From NCBI GenBank assembly GCA_037367405.1, contig JAZKJV010002621.1:930001-994000 (forward strand): a stretch of DNA of 64,000 bases. Direction: 5' to 3'. A program made the translations under genes and the position numbers. Numbering within the stretch: the first letter of the stretch is position 1; each line of letters begins with the position of its first letter. Below the pieces are notes generated by a model. That model was not told the DNA's origin and searched no databases. It saw only the letters and a program-made list of their open reading frames with translations. Below, piece by piece: positions 15,912 to 26,424 of the stretch. The stretch comes from Ottelia alismoides. Taxonomy: Eukaryota > Streptophyta > Magnoliopsida > Alismatales > Hydrocharitaceae.

Positions 15912-16055
15912 TATTGAGATATTAACTATCTTTAGTATTATTTATATAATTTTCTATGTTTCTTTTCATCTTTCTATAATTTACCCAATGGTTCTTCTCC
16001 TATATAAAGGAATCATTGGGCCTCTCATAATTTATGCCAATATGTTCCTTTAACA
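15912..16055 (+). repeat. Probable short 5' LTR of the Copia element
   Basis: The right edge is set by the primer site; the LTR ends ttaaca. The left edge is inferred from tattgagatattaa, which resembles the usual TGTTGAGATATTAA start with the tip mutated. A TATA box (tatataaagg) lies at about 16,001. No second LTR is available to confirm the length of about 144 bp. Confidence 0.5.
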
Positions 16056-16067
16056 TGGTATCAGAGC
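16056..16067 (+). promoter_or_regulatory. Primer-binding site (initiator tRNA-Met) of the Copia element
   Basis: The sequence tggtatcagagc directly follows the LTR end ttaaca and is complementary to the 3' end of initiator tRNA-Met, as in most plant Copia elements. Confidence 0.85.
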
Positions 16068-16126
16068 GACGATCCTACACCGGAGTTACCGTATCCATCC
16101 TTAACCCTTCCCTACTCGACACCTGC

Positions 16127-16395
16127 CCCCTCCCCATCCAGCCGCCGCACATGCCCCCTCCGTGCGCCCCCGATGCCACCCCCCCCAGCGCCCCTGCCCC
16201 GTGCACCAGGCCCCTTGTGCACCCAGCGCATCTGCGCACCCTCTGCGCCCCCAAGCACCCCAGCGCACCCCCAGGGCCCCTGCACCCCCAGCGCACCCCC
16301 TGTGCGCCCCCGTGCACCACGTGCGCTCCCGCGCACCCAGTGCGTGCCCAGGCACCCCCTCCCCCCCGCGCCTCCTGTACCCGTGCCCAGGCCCC
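16127..16395 (+). repeat. C-rich low-complexity leader
   Basis: About 270 bp in which the plus strand is mostly C, with GCGCACC/CCCC words repeated irregularly. It sits between the primer site and gag. All frames are open over most of it because of composition, giving Pro/Ala/Arg-rich or Gly/Ala-rich translations; these are not genes. Confidence 0.7.
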
Positions 16396-16600
16396 TAGGC
16401 CCCTGTGATCTGATTTTCTACCGGATAACGTGATTTCGGACATCTAAGTCACGTTTTCTGGCCCTAACGAGCGACAAGATTAACAAGGATGGTTGTATGA
16501 GTCTACACGTACAACCAATCCTTCGTATGATTATGTATACTCATTTATATCAATCTACTCCCCAGTTGAATTCTGTTATTTGGCTTTCTTTTTTATCATC

Positions 16601-17480
16601 ATGTCAGACAACAAGGGTGACATCTTCTCGTCCAGAGCCTTCAAGGATCCGACTCCCATTGCTAAGATGGATGAGACCAACTATGAGTTGTGGTCCATGC
16701 AGTTTCTCACCCTCATGCAATGCAACAACAAGGAGTACATCCTGACAGATCCAGAGCCAATGGATAAGAGTGGGGCAAATGCTTCTTGGAAGCAAGATGA
16801 TGCGTACGCGCGTGTTTGGCTTTGTGGGACTCTTACTACAGAAATAGCCAATGATATTCTAACTCAGCCCATTTCCAAGGTAATGTGGGACACTTTGGCA
16901 TCCACTTATGCAAAGGCGAAGAATGAAGCCAAGATCCTTCAACTACAGTTTGATATCTACAAGCAGAATGACCGCCCTCTGCATGTTTACTACTCTTCGC
17001 TGCGTGACATGTTTGAAAAGCTTCATAGCTACATGCCCATTACGACGTCTACTGAGCAACAGAAGATGTATAGGAACTCCACGATGGTTGGAGTTTTCAT
17101 GGCTGGACTTGATACAGAGTATGATGCTGCACGTACTCATCTTCTTATTAGAGCTACCATCCCCCCTATGGAGGAGCCCTATAGCTGTCTCAGTCGGATC
17201 ATCGTCCCTTTAACGACCACGTCTTTGTACTCTCAGCGATGGCCGCTTCTCGTGGCTGAGGTGGGGCGATCCAGTTCAGACGACGCACACCTCGAGGAAG
17301 AAGCGGTGGATGCCAACATGGTCCATGCACCTACTGCCGCAAGCCTGGACATGCAGAGGATACATGCTATCAGAAGCATGTATATCCTATTTCTGATCAA
17401 GCAACAGAACAGATTGTGTCTTCAGAGGCTTCAGCTCTCCAGGACGATCCTCGTCTGGACGATATTGTCTCTCGTATTCG
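16601..17480 (+). pseudogene. Copia gag with CCHC zinc knuckle, frameshifted
   Basis: The likely start is the ATG at 16,601 (MSDNKGDIFSS). About 190 residues in this frame match the plant Copia gag (UBN2/Retrotran_gag_2 type): MDETNYELWSMQF near the start, then IAND, VMWDTL and YYSSLRDMF. The frame is lost near 17,185. The nucleic-acid-binding knuckle is in the next frame at 17,326-17,367, with the spacing C-x2-C-x4-H-x4-C (CTYCRKPGHAEDTC), after an in-frame TGA. In a live element Gag packages the RNA; this copy cannot make it. Confidence 0.85.
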
Positions 17481-17519
17481 AGGATCATGACTCCTACTGC
17501 TGACACCACCACTATAGAT

Positions 17520-19335
17520 ACCGTTGCAGCAACCAGAGCCTCTTCAAGCTCCTCATGTATCACCTATGCCTTTACTGGTAGTATGAATGCAGACATGGCA
17601 GAGTGGATTATGGATTCTAGCGCTTCTCACCACTTGTGTGGAGATAGAGCGTAGTTGAAATCCTACATGGTTATACCACCTATCAGGTGGGTTGTCATTG
17701 CTAATGGCAACCACTTACCCGTTACAGGACAGGGGGAGGTGCATTTGACACCATCCATGGACCTGAAGAATGTTTTATATGCCCCTGCCTTTCAGATGAA
17801 TTTACTTTTTATTAGTCATATCACTAAGGATCTGCATTGTTGTGCCATCTTTGACCCTTCATCTCTTGTGTTTCAAGATATACTCACAGGCAGGGTAATT
17901 GGGTGTGGCCGTAAGCAGCCGGGACTCTATAGACTGGTCCAACCTCCTCATGCTAGTGTTTCCACTATACCTACTGGACCTCTCTCTCCTTATCTATGAC
18001 ACCTTAGGTTTGGACATATTCCTCTGCAGAAGCTATATCATGTTCTCCCTCAAATTTCTATGAGATCCTCCTTTCAGTGTGAGGCATGCCAACTTGGAAA
18101 GCATCATCGTTCCTCTTTTCCATCCTGTCAGAGTCGGAGCAGTATTCAGTTATTTGAGCTCCTTCATTTAGATATTTGGGGTCCTAATCGTGTTCCTGAT
18201 CACCAAGGGTGTCGTTTTTATCTTGTAGCTGTCAATGATTTTTTCTAGACTTTCATGTGTCTTCTTATTGAAAAATAAGTTCGAGGCTGCATTTGTTATC
18301 AAGTATTTTATAAATGAAATAAAGAATACCTTTTCTATCAATGTCGTGTCTCCGTTCTGATGATGCATTGGAATTCTGCACTTTACAGCTCTGTGAGTTC
18401 CTTAGATCACATGGCATTGTTCACTAGACCTCATGTGTCTACATTTCCCAACAGAATGGTGTTGCCGAGCACAAACACCGTCACTTACATGATGTGACCA
18501 GAACTTTGTTAATACAGAGCCGTGCTCCTCATTCTTACTGGGGTGATGTTGTCCTTACTGCTTGTTATATGGTAAACCGTATGCCCCCGTCCATGTTAGG
18601 AGATAAGATTCCTTTCTCGATTGCATTTTCCGAGAAGGATCTTTTTTCTCTTATACCTCGTTTGTTTTGGATCTATTGCATTTGTTCATGATGTCTCTCT
18701 AGGACGTGACAAGCTCTCTCCCAGAGCTGTCAAGTGCGTGTTTGTCGGCTACTCTTGTACCCAAAAGGGGTATCGCTGCTTTGATCCACTAAGCCAGATA
18801 TATTTTGTTAGTGTTGACGTTACTTTCTTTGAGTCTATCATGTATTTTTCTCCTACAGGTGACAGACTTGCTCTATCTGACTCTGATGATGAGATATACA
18901 TGCCATCACCTCTTACAGTTGGTCCTTCACCTTCATCTACTCCTCCTATTTCACCACCTCCACCACCTCCTCCACCTCCTCCGTTGGTTCAGTCCTTCTC
19001 TAGTGTTTTTCCTCGTAAGTCTCGCTCTGTTCGCCATGCTCACAAGCCTTACCCATCATCCAGCACGCCTCAGGCATGTAATGAGCATATTGTTTCTAAT
19101 GATGGCACTACTGAATTGACTGTACAATATGATTCTAGATAGGAGGAGCAGGTACCCTCTCAAGAGGGAAATATACAGGCCCCGGACTTGGCCGATGATC
19201 TTGACGTGTCGATTGCTCTATGAAAGTAGAAACGGGCGTGTGCTACTTATCCTCTTGTAACACAGGTTTCTTTGAGTAGGTTGTCAGAGGATTTCGGGGT
19301 TATTTGTTTTGAGTTCGATGACAATAATCTCTTCC
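17520..19335 (+). pseudogene. Copia protease-integrase region, multiply broken
   Basis: The protease signature WIMDSSASHHL is at 17,604-17,636, followed by a stop near 17,652. The GAG-pre-integrase zinc finger (CEACQLGKHH, 18,078-18,107) and the first catalytic Asp of the integrase (LHLDIWGP, about 18,155) follow. The second is in SDDALEF (about 18,357) and the Glu in QQNGVAEH (about 18,450). These lie in different frames with stops between them. The integrase C-terminal part runs over 18,621-19,142, with an acidic and proline-rich end. The last recognisable words lie just upstream of where RT would begin. Confidence 0.8.
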
Positions 19336-19547
19336 AGTTTTTTTGCCAAATATTTTATATAATTCAAATTTAAAATCAACGTAGGTTTTTCTTTAATAAT
19401 GTTTATTAACACCCTCACTTAATATCTTGCCAATTCCTTTTAAACCATATTGCCTTAGACATATATACTACTCACTATAATATTTGTTTGGAAAAATATG
19501 ATTGCACACTATTTTTATAAAAACAAAAATATACAAGCCCTACAAAA
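19336..19547. other. AT-rich DNA between the Copia remnant and the LINE
   Basis: There are no features of its own. It resumes after the LINE at 22,887, as shown by the target duplication. Confidence 0.5.
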
Positions 19548-19566
19548 TTATTTTCTGAAGTCCCTA
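19548..19566. repeat. Left target-site duplication of the RTE LINE
   Basis: ttattttctgaagtcccta, identical over 19 bp to 22,868-22,886. Confidence 0.95.
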
Positions 19567-19719
19567 CAACAACAATAACAAAGCCTTTTCCCACAATTAA
19601 GTAGGGTCGGCTACATGGATTCTTTGCCTCCATTCAGATCTATCTTGGGTCAATCCCGTGTTTATATCCAAAAAACTAATATCCCTTCGTATAGTCTCTT
19701 TCCAATACTTCTTGGGCCA

Positions 19720-19911
19720 TCATCGCCCTCTCTTAGATGGCTCAACATCCCAACACTCGCATCTCCTAACTGGTGCATCTGCTGATATTCTTTGCAAATG
19801 ATGAAACCATCTTAAGCAATTTTCTCGCATCTTATCCTCGATCGGAGCTACACTAACTTTCTTTCTGATTGCATCATTCCAAATCCGATCTTTACGTGTG
19901 TGTCCACACAT
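19720..19911 (-). pseudogene. LINE C-terminal fragment
   Basis: A 63-codon open stretch contains CGHTRKDRIWNDAIRKKVSVAPIEDKMRE and LRWFHHLQR, the usual end of plant RTE polyproteins. It is separated from the RT piece by stops and a frame change. Confidence 0.75.
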
Positions 19912-20037
19912 TCACCTTAGCATTTTCATTTCTGTTACAACCATTCTATGAACATGTCTATGTTTCACAGGCCAACATTCAAATCCATAGAGCATAGCAG
20001 GTCTCACAGCTGCTTTGTAAAACTTTTCTTTATTTTT

Positions 20038-20910
20038 TTAAGGAATTTTCTTATAACAGAGAACAACAGAGGCTCCTCTCCACTTTAGCCAGCCTGCATT
20101 TATTCTGTTAGTAACATATCCATCAATTTCCCCATCCTGTTGCAAAATAGATCCCAGATATCTAAAAGAATCTTTCTTCCGAATGTTATTGTCACCAATC
20201 TTCACCTCAATTCCTTCACCATTGCTTCCATCAAAAGTGCACTCCATATATTCCGTCTTAACCCTACTTATACGAAATCCTTTAGTCTCCAATGCATGTC
20301 TCCAGACCTTAAGCTTCTCATTTACTCCATCTCTAGTTTCGTCAATCAACACAATATCATCAGCAAATAACATACACCAAGGTAACTCATCCTGAATGTG
20401 ACTTGTCAAGTCGTCCATAATCAAAGTAAAAAGAAATGGACTCAAAGCTGAACCTTGATGTAAACCAAAGTTGATGTCAAAATAGTCAGTCTTCCCAGAC
20501 GGGGTCCTTATACAAGATAAAGCCCTATCATACATGTCCTTTATGAGGTTAATGTATAGGACATGTACTTGTCTCTTCTCCAAAACTCTCCACAATATCT
20601 CTCGTGGAACAGAATCATAAGCCTTCTCCAAATCAATAAAGATCATATGAAGGTTCTTCCTTTTAGCTCTATAAATCTCCATTGTTCTCCTCAGCAAATA
20701 GATGGCTTCAATATTTGAGCGACCTGGCATGAATCCAAATTGATTTTCTTTTACTTTGGAAACTTTTCTCAGCCTTCTTTCAATCACACGTTCCCAAATT
20801 TTCATTGTGTGACTCATCAGCATGATACCTCTGTAATTTGAACAATTTTGAATGTCTCTTTTATTCTTATAAAGAGGCACCACGATACTCCTTCTCCAAT
20901 CTTCAGGCAT
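20038..20910 (-). pseudogene. LINE reverse transcriptase domain
   Basis: This is the longest surviving piece, 290 codons. It has VPLYKNKRDIQNCSNYRGI, then FIDLEKAYDSVPR (residues 91-103, first catalytic Asp in FID), then GLHQGSALSPFLF (149-161) and the catalytic FADD (182-185) in LFADDIVLI. The fragment ends in GWLKWRGASVVLCYKK. The Met at 20,910 is only the first Met after a stop; the true frame continues upstream into 21.2 kb. The core motifs are intact, but the protein is cut on both sides. Confidence 0.9.
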
Positions 20911-21233
20911 TTTCTTGCTTCGTCAAATAACATTGAATAAATCCGTAAGCCAAGTTAAGTCGCGCTCACCTAGAACTCTCCATACTTCTACAGGGATGTC
21001 ATCCGGTCCTACACCTTTTCCAGGTCTCATAACCTTCAAAGCCTCCTCTACTTCCTTTCTTTGTATTCGTCTATAGCTTGCACGATTCAAGTAACTTTCA
21101 CTAGTAGCTAGATCACCTAAAGTAATCTCTCTATTTCCTTCTCCAATGAAAAGTTTATGGAAGTATTGTTCTCATCTAGTCTCTATGTCCTTCTGAGTAA
21201 CAAGTACGTGACCTTCCTTATCCTTAATGCATC

Positions 21234-21755
21234 TCACTTGAGAAAGGTCTTTGGTCTTTCTTTCTCTTCTTTGGCCAACTTGAATATATCCTTCTGGCCC
21301 TCCTTAGAGTCTATATTTTTATACAAAACTTCATAAGCTTTTGACTTAGCTTCGCTTACAGCCTTCCTTACTTCCTTCTTCGCTATTTTGTAGTTTGTGA
21401 TAGTTTCTGTTGTTCTATCATTAGACATAGCTTTAAAGCAAGCTCTTTTGATTTTTAGTTTCTCTTGCACTCCTTCACTCCACCACCAAGCCTCATTTTG
21501 ACATGGAGCTCCTCCCTTCGACTCGTCTAGTATCTCTTTGGCTACCTTTCAGATACAAGATGATACTGCCTCCCACATCTCGTTTGCACTTCCACTACAA
21601 TCCCAAGATAACTCTTCTAAAACCTTCTCCTTGAAGCCCGATTGCTTCAGTGAAAGATTCCACCATCTAGTTCTAGTGATCTTAGGAACCCTCCTTTTCT
21701 TTACCAGGCCTTTTATTTGCACATCCAAGACTAACAAGCGACATTGAGTTGTCAA
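21234..21755 (-). pseudogene. LINE linker between endonuclease and RT, broken
   Basis: Two open pieces (21,755-21,549 and 21,470-21,234) cover the region between the endonuclease and RT. They include RTRWWNL and a basic, probably helical stretch (KIAKKEVRKAVSEAKSKAYE). The order and spacing match the RTE polyprotein. Confidence 0.7.
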
Positions 21756-21783
21756 ACTCTATCCTGGGATTACTTTGCAGTCT

Positions 21784-22452
21784 TTACAACAACCGATCTT
21801 TTCTCTTCAACGCAAAGTAATCTATCTGTGTTCTAATTGGCCCACTCTTATAAGTAACTAAATGCTCCTCCCTCTTCTTGAAGAGAGTGTTTGCTATGAA
21901 AAGATCATATGCCGTTACAAAATCGAGAATGACTTTTCCCTCTTCATTTCTAAACCCAAAACCATGTCCTCCATGAACACTAGCATACCCTGAAGCATCT
22001 TTTGCCACATGTTCATTAAGATCTCCACCTATGCAAATCATCTCTCTTTATGGAATTTCTTGTAAAATCTTATCCAGATCCTCCCAAAAATCTTATTTAG
22101 TCCTTTCATCTAAACCAATTTGTGGAGCATAAACTGAGATGATATTCTAAATTTCTTCTTCAAGCACCAATTTTAGCAAAATAATCTGATCCCCGAATCT
22201 TTGCACCTCAACCACACAATTCTTCAAATCTTTATGAATAACCACCCCAACACCATTTCCACCCTTATCTTTACCTGAATACCAAAGTTTAAAGCATGTC
22301 TTCTCGATCTCCCTTGCTTTCTCTCCAACCCATTTAGTCTCTTGAAGAAATAGTATATGAATCTTTCTTCTTTCCATCGTATCCACTATCTTCATCAATT
22401 TTTCAGTTAAAGTGCCAACATTCCAACTACCAATCCGCAACTTCCTTTGCAA
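21784..22452 (-). pseudogene. LINE endonuclease (APE type), broken
   Basis: The N-terminal part (22,452-22,147) has RIGSWNVGTLT and the catalytic-Glu motif LFLQETKWVGEKA. After a gap with stops, 22,041-21,784 carries GGDLNEHV, HGGHGFGFRNEEG and TYKSGPIRTQIDY, the later catalytic blocks of the fold. The enzyme would nick target DNA for target-primed reverse transcription. At least one stop or frameshift separates the two parts. Confidence 0.85.
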
Positions 22453-22867
22453 TCTCTTTTAGACTAACTTCTTTACTCGCCTGCATCCATTATGAGAGAA
22501 CCCTTGTAAATTTTAGACTGCATCCGGGCGGTGATGCAGCGGAACTAGCTTAATTACCCGCATGCATTCCTCATGAGAGAACCCTTGCAAATTTTGAACT
22601 ACATCCATGCTATGATGTAGCGGCCCTTGCCAATTTTTCATTGCATTCGGGCGATGCAACGCATCACAAGTAGGGAACGCACCAACGAAATCTGTATGTT
22701 TGCTTAAATCCATGTTGAAAAGATCCGACTGTCATGAGGCAACTTCCTAAATAGTATTTTTTTAAAAAAAAATATTTAGGAAGTTGTCTCCAACTGTTTA
22801 CGCTGGCTGTCGGCTACCTAATGAACCCTCCTCATTTACCCAGGCTTGGGACTGGCCATGGCTGAGT

Positions 22868-22886
22868 TTATTTTCTGAAGTCCCTA
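22868..22886. repeat. Right target-site duplication of the RTE LINE
   Basis: Identical over 19 bp to 19,548-19,566. It adjoins the 5' end of the element on the minus strand. Confidence 0.95.
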
Positions 22887-25139
22887 AGCTTGAAAATTCA
22901 AAAACATTGAGACTTTCCTTTTTTTATAAAAATCAACAAAATTCAAAATGCTAGAAATAAAAGCCTATTTTTTATCTCTGGATGATGTTTGTAATTTGAA
23001 AATTATCTAAGGTCTTCTTTATTTGTTACCATATTTTTTCACTATAAGTATTTATTTATAAATATTCTTTTTTATTTATTCATTTTTTTATAAAAATACC
23101 ATAACAATCTAAAAGCCTTACAAATACTTTCAAAAATACATTTCCAAAATAAAAAAGCCAAAAATATTTTCACTATATTTTACCATAAGTTTACATTAAA
23201 AACATGAAAAATTTAAATTATATTCCTTTTTCTAAATAATCAAAAACCATTGTCTAAAATCATTAAAAAATAAATATATAACACAAAAATACAAAAATAG
23301 AAATAAAAAACAAAAAATTATAGATCTAACAAAAATATATAATTGAAAATTCGTGAAATAACACATATTTATAGAAATCGTTTTGTGCACATACACACTT
23401 ATAAACTTTATTTTCGTTCAACATGTAACTCTTAACAAGTTTGTATCCTTGAGTTTGATATTGGAGCTTGCCAAAGTAAAATAAAAAATCCATTGCACTC
23501 CCGTTTTACACATCTTTATTTGTTTTTTGAGTGGGATTCCTAAGAGTGCATTGATAATTACTTCCTTGAAATTAACAAGCTGGAAAAATAAACTTATAAA
23601 AAATGGTGTCTGTTGGCGCGATCAGTGGAGCTCTGGCAGCCTAGATGCGGCTTTTCCTAATTCTCCATGCATATTCATCACCCCAAATTGCTCACCAAGG
23701 GCTCCAATTGATTCGCCTTAGGCTTTCCTTGCTCTAAGGGATCTCCTAGAGGTCATGGGGTGATTACTTTGCTTAAACGAGGAGGATGATAGAGCTCCTC
23801 TTTCGGTTCCAATAAATTAAAATTAAATTTATATACGCTCTACCTCCTTGCATTTGGTACCTGAAACCAACCCAAATCACACAGCAAATCGTTGATGCAA
23901 AAAATTAAGCACAGTGGTGAAGAATCAAGGTACCTAAAGATTTAATCAGAGGTCGATTGCAGGTTGATATGGACTTGGACAATCTCACCTTGAATCGCTT
24001 GGAGGATGGGGTGCAAATGATTTATGACTTCGAGGTGGAACTTGCTGCCCCAAGGGATTAAGATGGCATATGTGTGTGCAGTTATGTTGAGCTCTTTAGA
24101 GTGAAGCAAAACTCTCGAGTGAGGGGACCTGAATTGGGTGACGATGGATGTTGTACCTCAATTAAGTTATGAACTTATCGAGAATAATCTCGTCGACCAA
24201 GTAAAGAAGCTTCCATTGATCAGACCTGTTACACATTGCTGCTGCCCAACATAATTGCACCCACAACCATAATTGGTTACGAAGCGAAATGGAGGAATGG
24301 ACTTGTCTACCTCTCTTCGGGTCTGATCAATGGAACTTCGATTGATCCGTTGCACCTTGCTGCTGCCCCAAATCATTGTCTTGATCATTTGTCATGCCTT
24401 AGAGGCTTATTGGAAAAGGATTATGGTTTATGGTAATAGAGGAAATACGTTTTTTCATGTAGTTTAAGCGATATTATATGGGGGTCAAACAAGAGTGGAA
24501 GCTCGAGGTAGATGGCATGCATGGTAAGTGGTAGTAAGGTTTGACAATAATGGTTCGATGATGGTTACATATACATTATTGCAGCCGGTGTTTGTGGTGG
24601 AAGCGATGATGGAGTATTTGGTAGCTTCAGTGACACCTTCTTCAGCGTTTCTTCCGGATCAAGAAATAGATTGAGAGTTGGTGTTGCTCTCGTGGATGAA
24701 GATTTAGCTAAGCTTCAAAAGAACTCTATTTGAGATCGATGCTCTTACCGTGATGGACGAGCATATGGAAAACGCTACATCTCCCTTTTTAGCGGAAGTT
24801 AGTACTCACCTCCCACAAAATACACTAAATAAGGTTGGACTTAAAAATTGTGATGCATTTTTAGACAAAGCTAACATCAAATTTTTAGTGTCTTGAATGC
24901 ATACTAATTGCATCATTGTTTTAATGATAATAATTCTTTATGAGTATAGATACCTCTGCCAATTTCATGACAAGTTCGCTCCAAGTTTGAAGCACAAAAG
25001 CTGTAGACAAGCTGAAAGCTATGGAGAAAGAAAAGAAGAAGAAAGAAGACTTTTGTAATAGGTATATGTAAAAAGTTTCAAATATATATGCATGCATATC
25101 ATGTAGGCATATTAAATCCAAGTTATTTTGATTGATCAA
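22887..25139. other. Intergenic DNA, no gene recognised
   Basis: The first 600 bp are very AT-rich. From about 23,600 the composition is more balanced, with words that look exonic but no frame over 80 codons that I can place. A 16-bp inverted repeat (ttccattgatcagacc at 24,211 and its complement near 24,324) encloses about 100 bp, and ttgctgctgccc is repeated at about 24,237 and 24,358. This could be a decayed gene or element. Confidence 0.35.
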
Positions 25140-26424
25140 CATTCTTGACCTGATCAAGCAACTGCCTCTGATGGATTAACCTTATTGACCTCGTCGACCA
25201 TCATTGATCAATCTGCCAACTTGAACTGATCGATCACCCTTGACCAACTAACAGTCTTTTATGATCTATCACAATTTGAATTAAACCTCCAAATGGCTAT
25301 CATATGATAGATCACCTTGTCTACATGATCGATTAACTTGAGATGATTGATCACCCTCTTTATATGATCGATTCATATATACCAAATCTTGATGATTTCT
25401 TTCTGGATTTGTTTCCAGCAGCTACATGATCATCAATTACATAATTGTCAACTCCTTTCTCTTACAAACAAACTCATGATTAAGCTTTTACTCACTACAT
25501 GATTGACCTGATCGAGCAACTGTCTCTGATCGATTAACCTAATTGACCTGGTCGACCATCACTGATCAATCTACCCACTTGAACTGATCGATCACCCTTG
25601 ACCAACTAACTGTCTTTTATGATCTATCACAATTTGAATTAAACCACCAAATGGCTATCATATGATCGATCACCTTGTCTACATGATCGATTAACTTGAG
25701 ATGATTGATCACCCTCTTTATATGATCGATTCATATATACCAAATGTTGATGATTTCTTTCTGGATTTGTTTCGAGCAGCTACATGATCATCAATTACAT
25801 AATTGTCAACTCCTTTCTCTTACAAACAGACTCATGATTAAGCTTTTACTCACTACATGATTGACCTGATCGAGCAACTATCTTTGATCGATTAACCTAA
25901 TTGACCTGGTCGACCATCACTGATCAATCTGCCCTCTTGAACTGATCGATCACCCATGACCAACTAACTGTCTTTTATGATCTATCATAATTTGAATTAA
26001 ACCTCCAAATGGCTATCATATGATCGATCACCTTGTCTACATGATCGATTAACTTGAGATGATTGATCATCCTCTTTTTATGATCGATTCATATATACCA
26101 AATCTTGATGATTTCTTTCTGGATTTGTTTCCAACAGCTATATGATCATCAATTACATAATTGTCAACTCCTTTCTCTTACAAACAAACTCATGATTAAA
26201 CTTTTACTCACTACATGATTGACCTGATCAAGCAACTATCTCTGATCGATTAACCTAATTGACCTGGTCGACCATCACTGATCAATCTGCCCACTTGAAC
26301 TGATCGATCACCCTTGACCAACTAACTGTCTTTTATGATCTATCACAATTTGAATTAAACCTCCAAATGGCTATCATATGATCGATCACCTTGTCTAAAT
26401 GATCGATTAACTTGAGATGATTGA
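25140..26424. repeat. 358-bp satellite array, left part
   Basis: The anchor word gacctgatc occurs at 25,147, 25,505, 25,863 and 26,221, exactly 358 bp apart each time. The units look about 95% or more identical, except for the first few bases of the first unit. Each unit holds about six copies of gatcgat or close variants (tgatcgatca, tgatcgatta), so it may have grown from a shorter motif. The array is cut at 26,424 by the solo LTR and resumes at 30,225. Confidence 0.95.
26420..26424. repeat. Left target-site duplication of the solo LTR
   Basis: attga, repeated at 30,225-30,229. In other satellite units this sequence occurs once at this point, in gagatgattgatcaccc. Confidence 0.85.

Larger units (their letters stand above)
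15912..19335 (+). mobile_element. Decayed, 3'-truncated Ty1/Copia retrotransposon
   Basis: The order is short 5' LTR, initiator-Met primer site, C-rich leader, gag, CCHC knuckle, protease, GAG-pre-integrase and integrase. The sequence ends just where reverse transcriptase should start. RT, RNase H and the 3' LTR are absent, so it was truncated. Stops and frameshifts break every domain. It lies 170 bp downstream of ALDH3F1 in the same orientation. The AT-rich DNA after about 19,335 carries no more element sequence. Confidence 0.85.
19567..22867 (-). mobile_element. RTE-clade LINE, 3.3 kb, with 19-bp target duplication
   Basis: On the minus strand it reads 5' region (22,867-22,453), apurinic endonuclease, reverse transcriptase, then a short 3' region ending in TTG repeats (ttgttattgttgttg) instead of poly(A), typical of plant RTE elements. 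Perfect 19-bp duplications at 19,548-19,566 and 22,868-22,886 define its ends exactly. The length of 3,301 bp is nearly full for the clade. The single ORF is broken into at least five pieces. It inserted next to the Copia remnant, antisense to it and to ALDH3F1. Confidence 0.93.

Noticed and set aside
16034..16443. Several Pro- or Gly-rich open frames on both strands
   Set aside because: They come from the C-rich leader of the Copia element; composition alone keeps them open.
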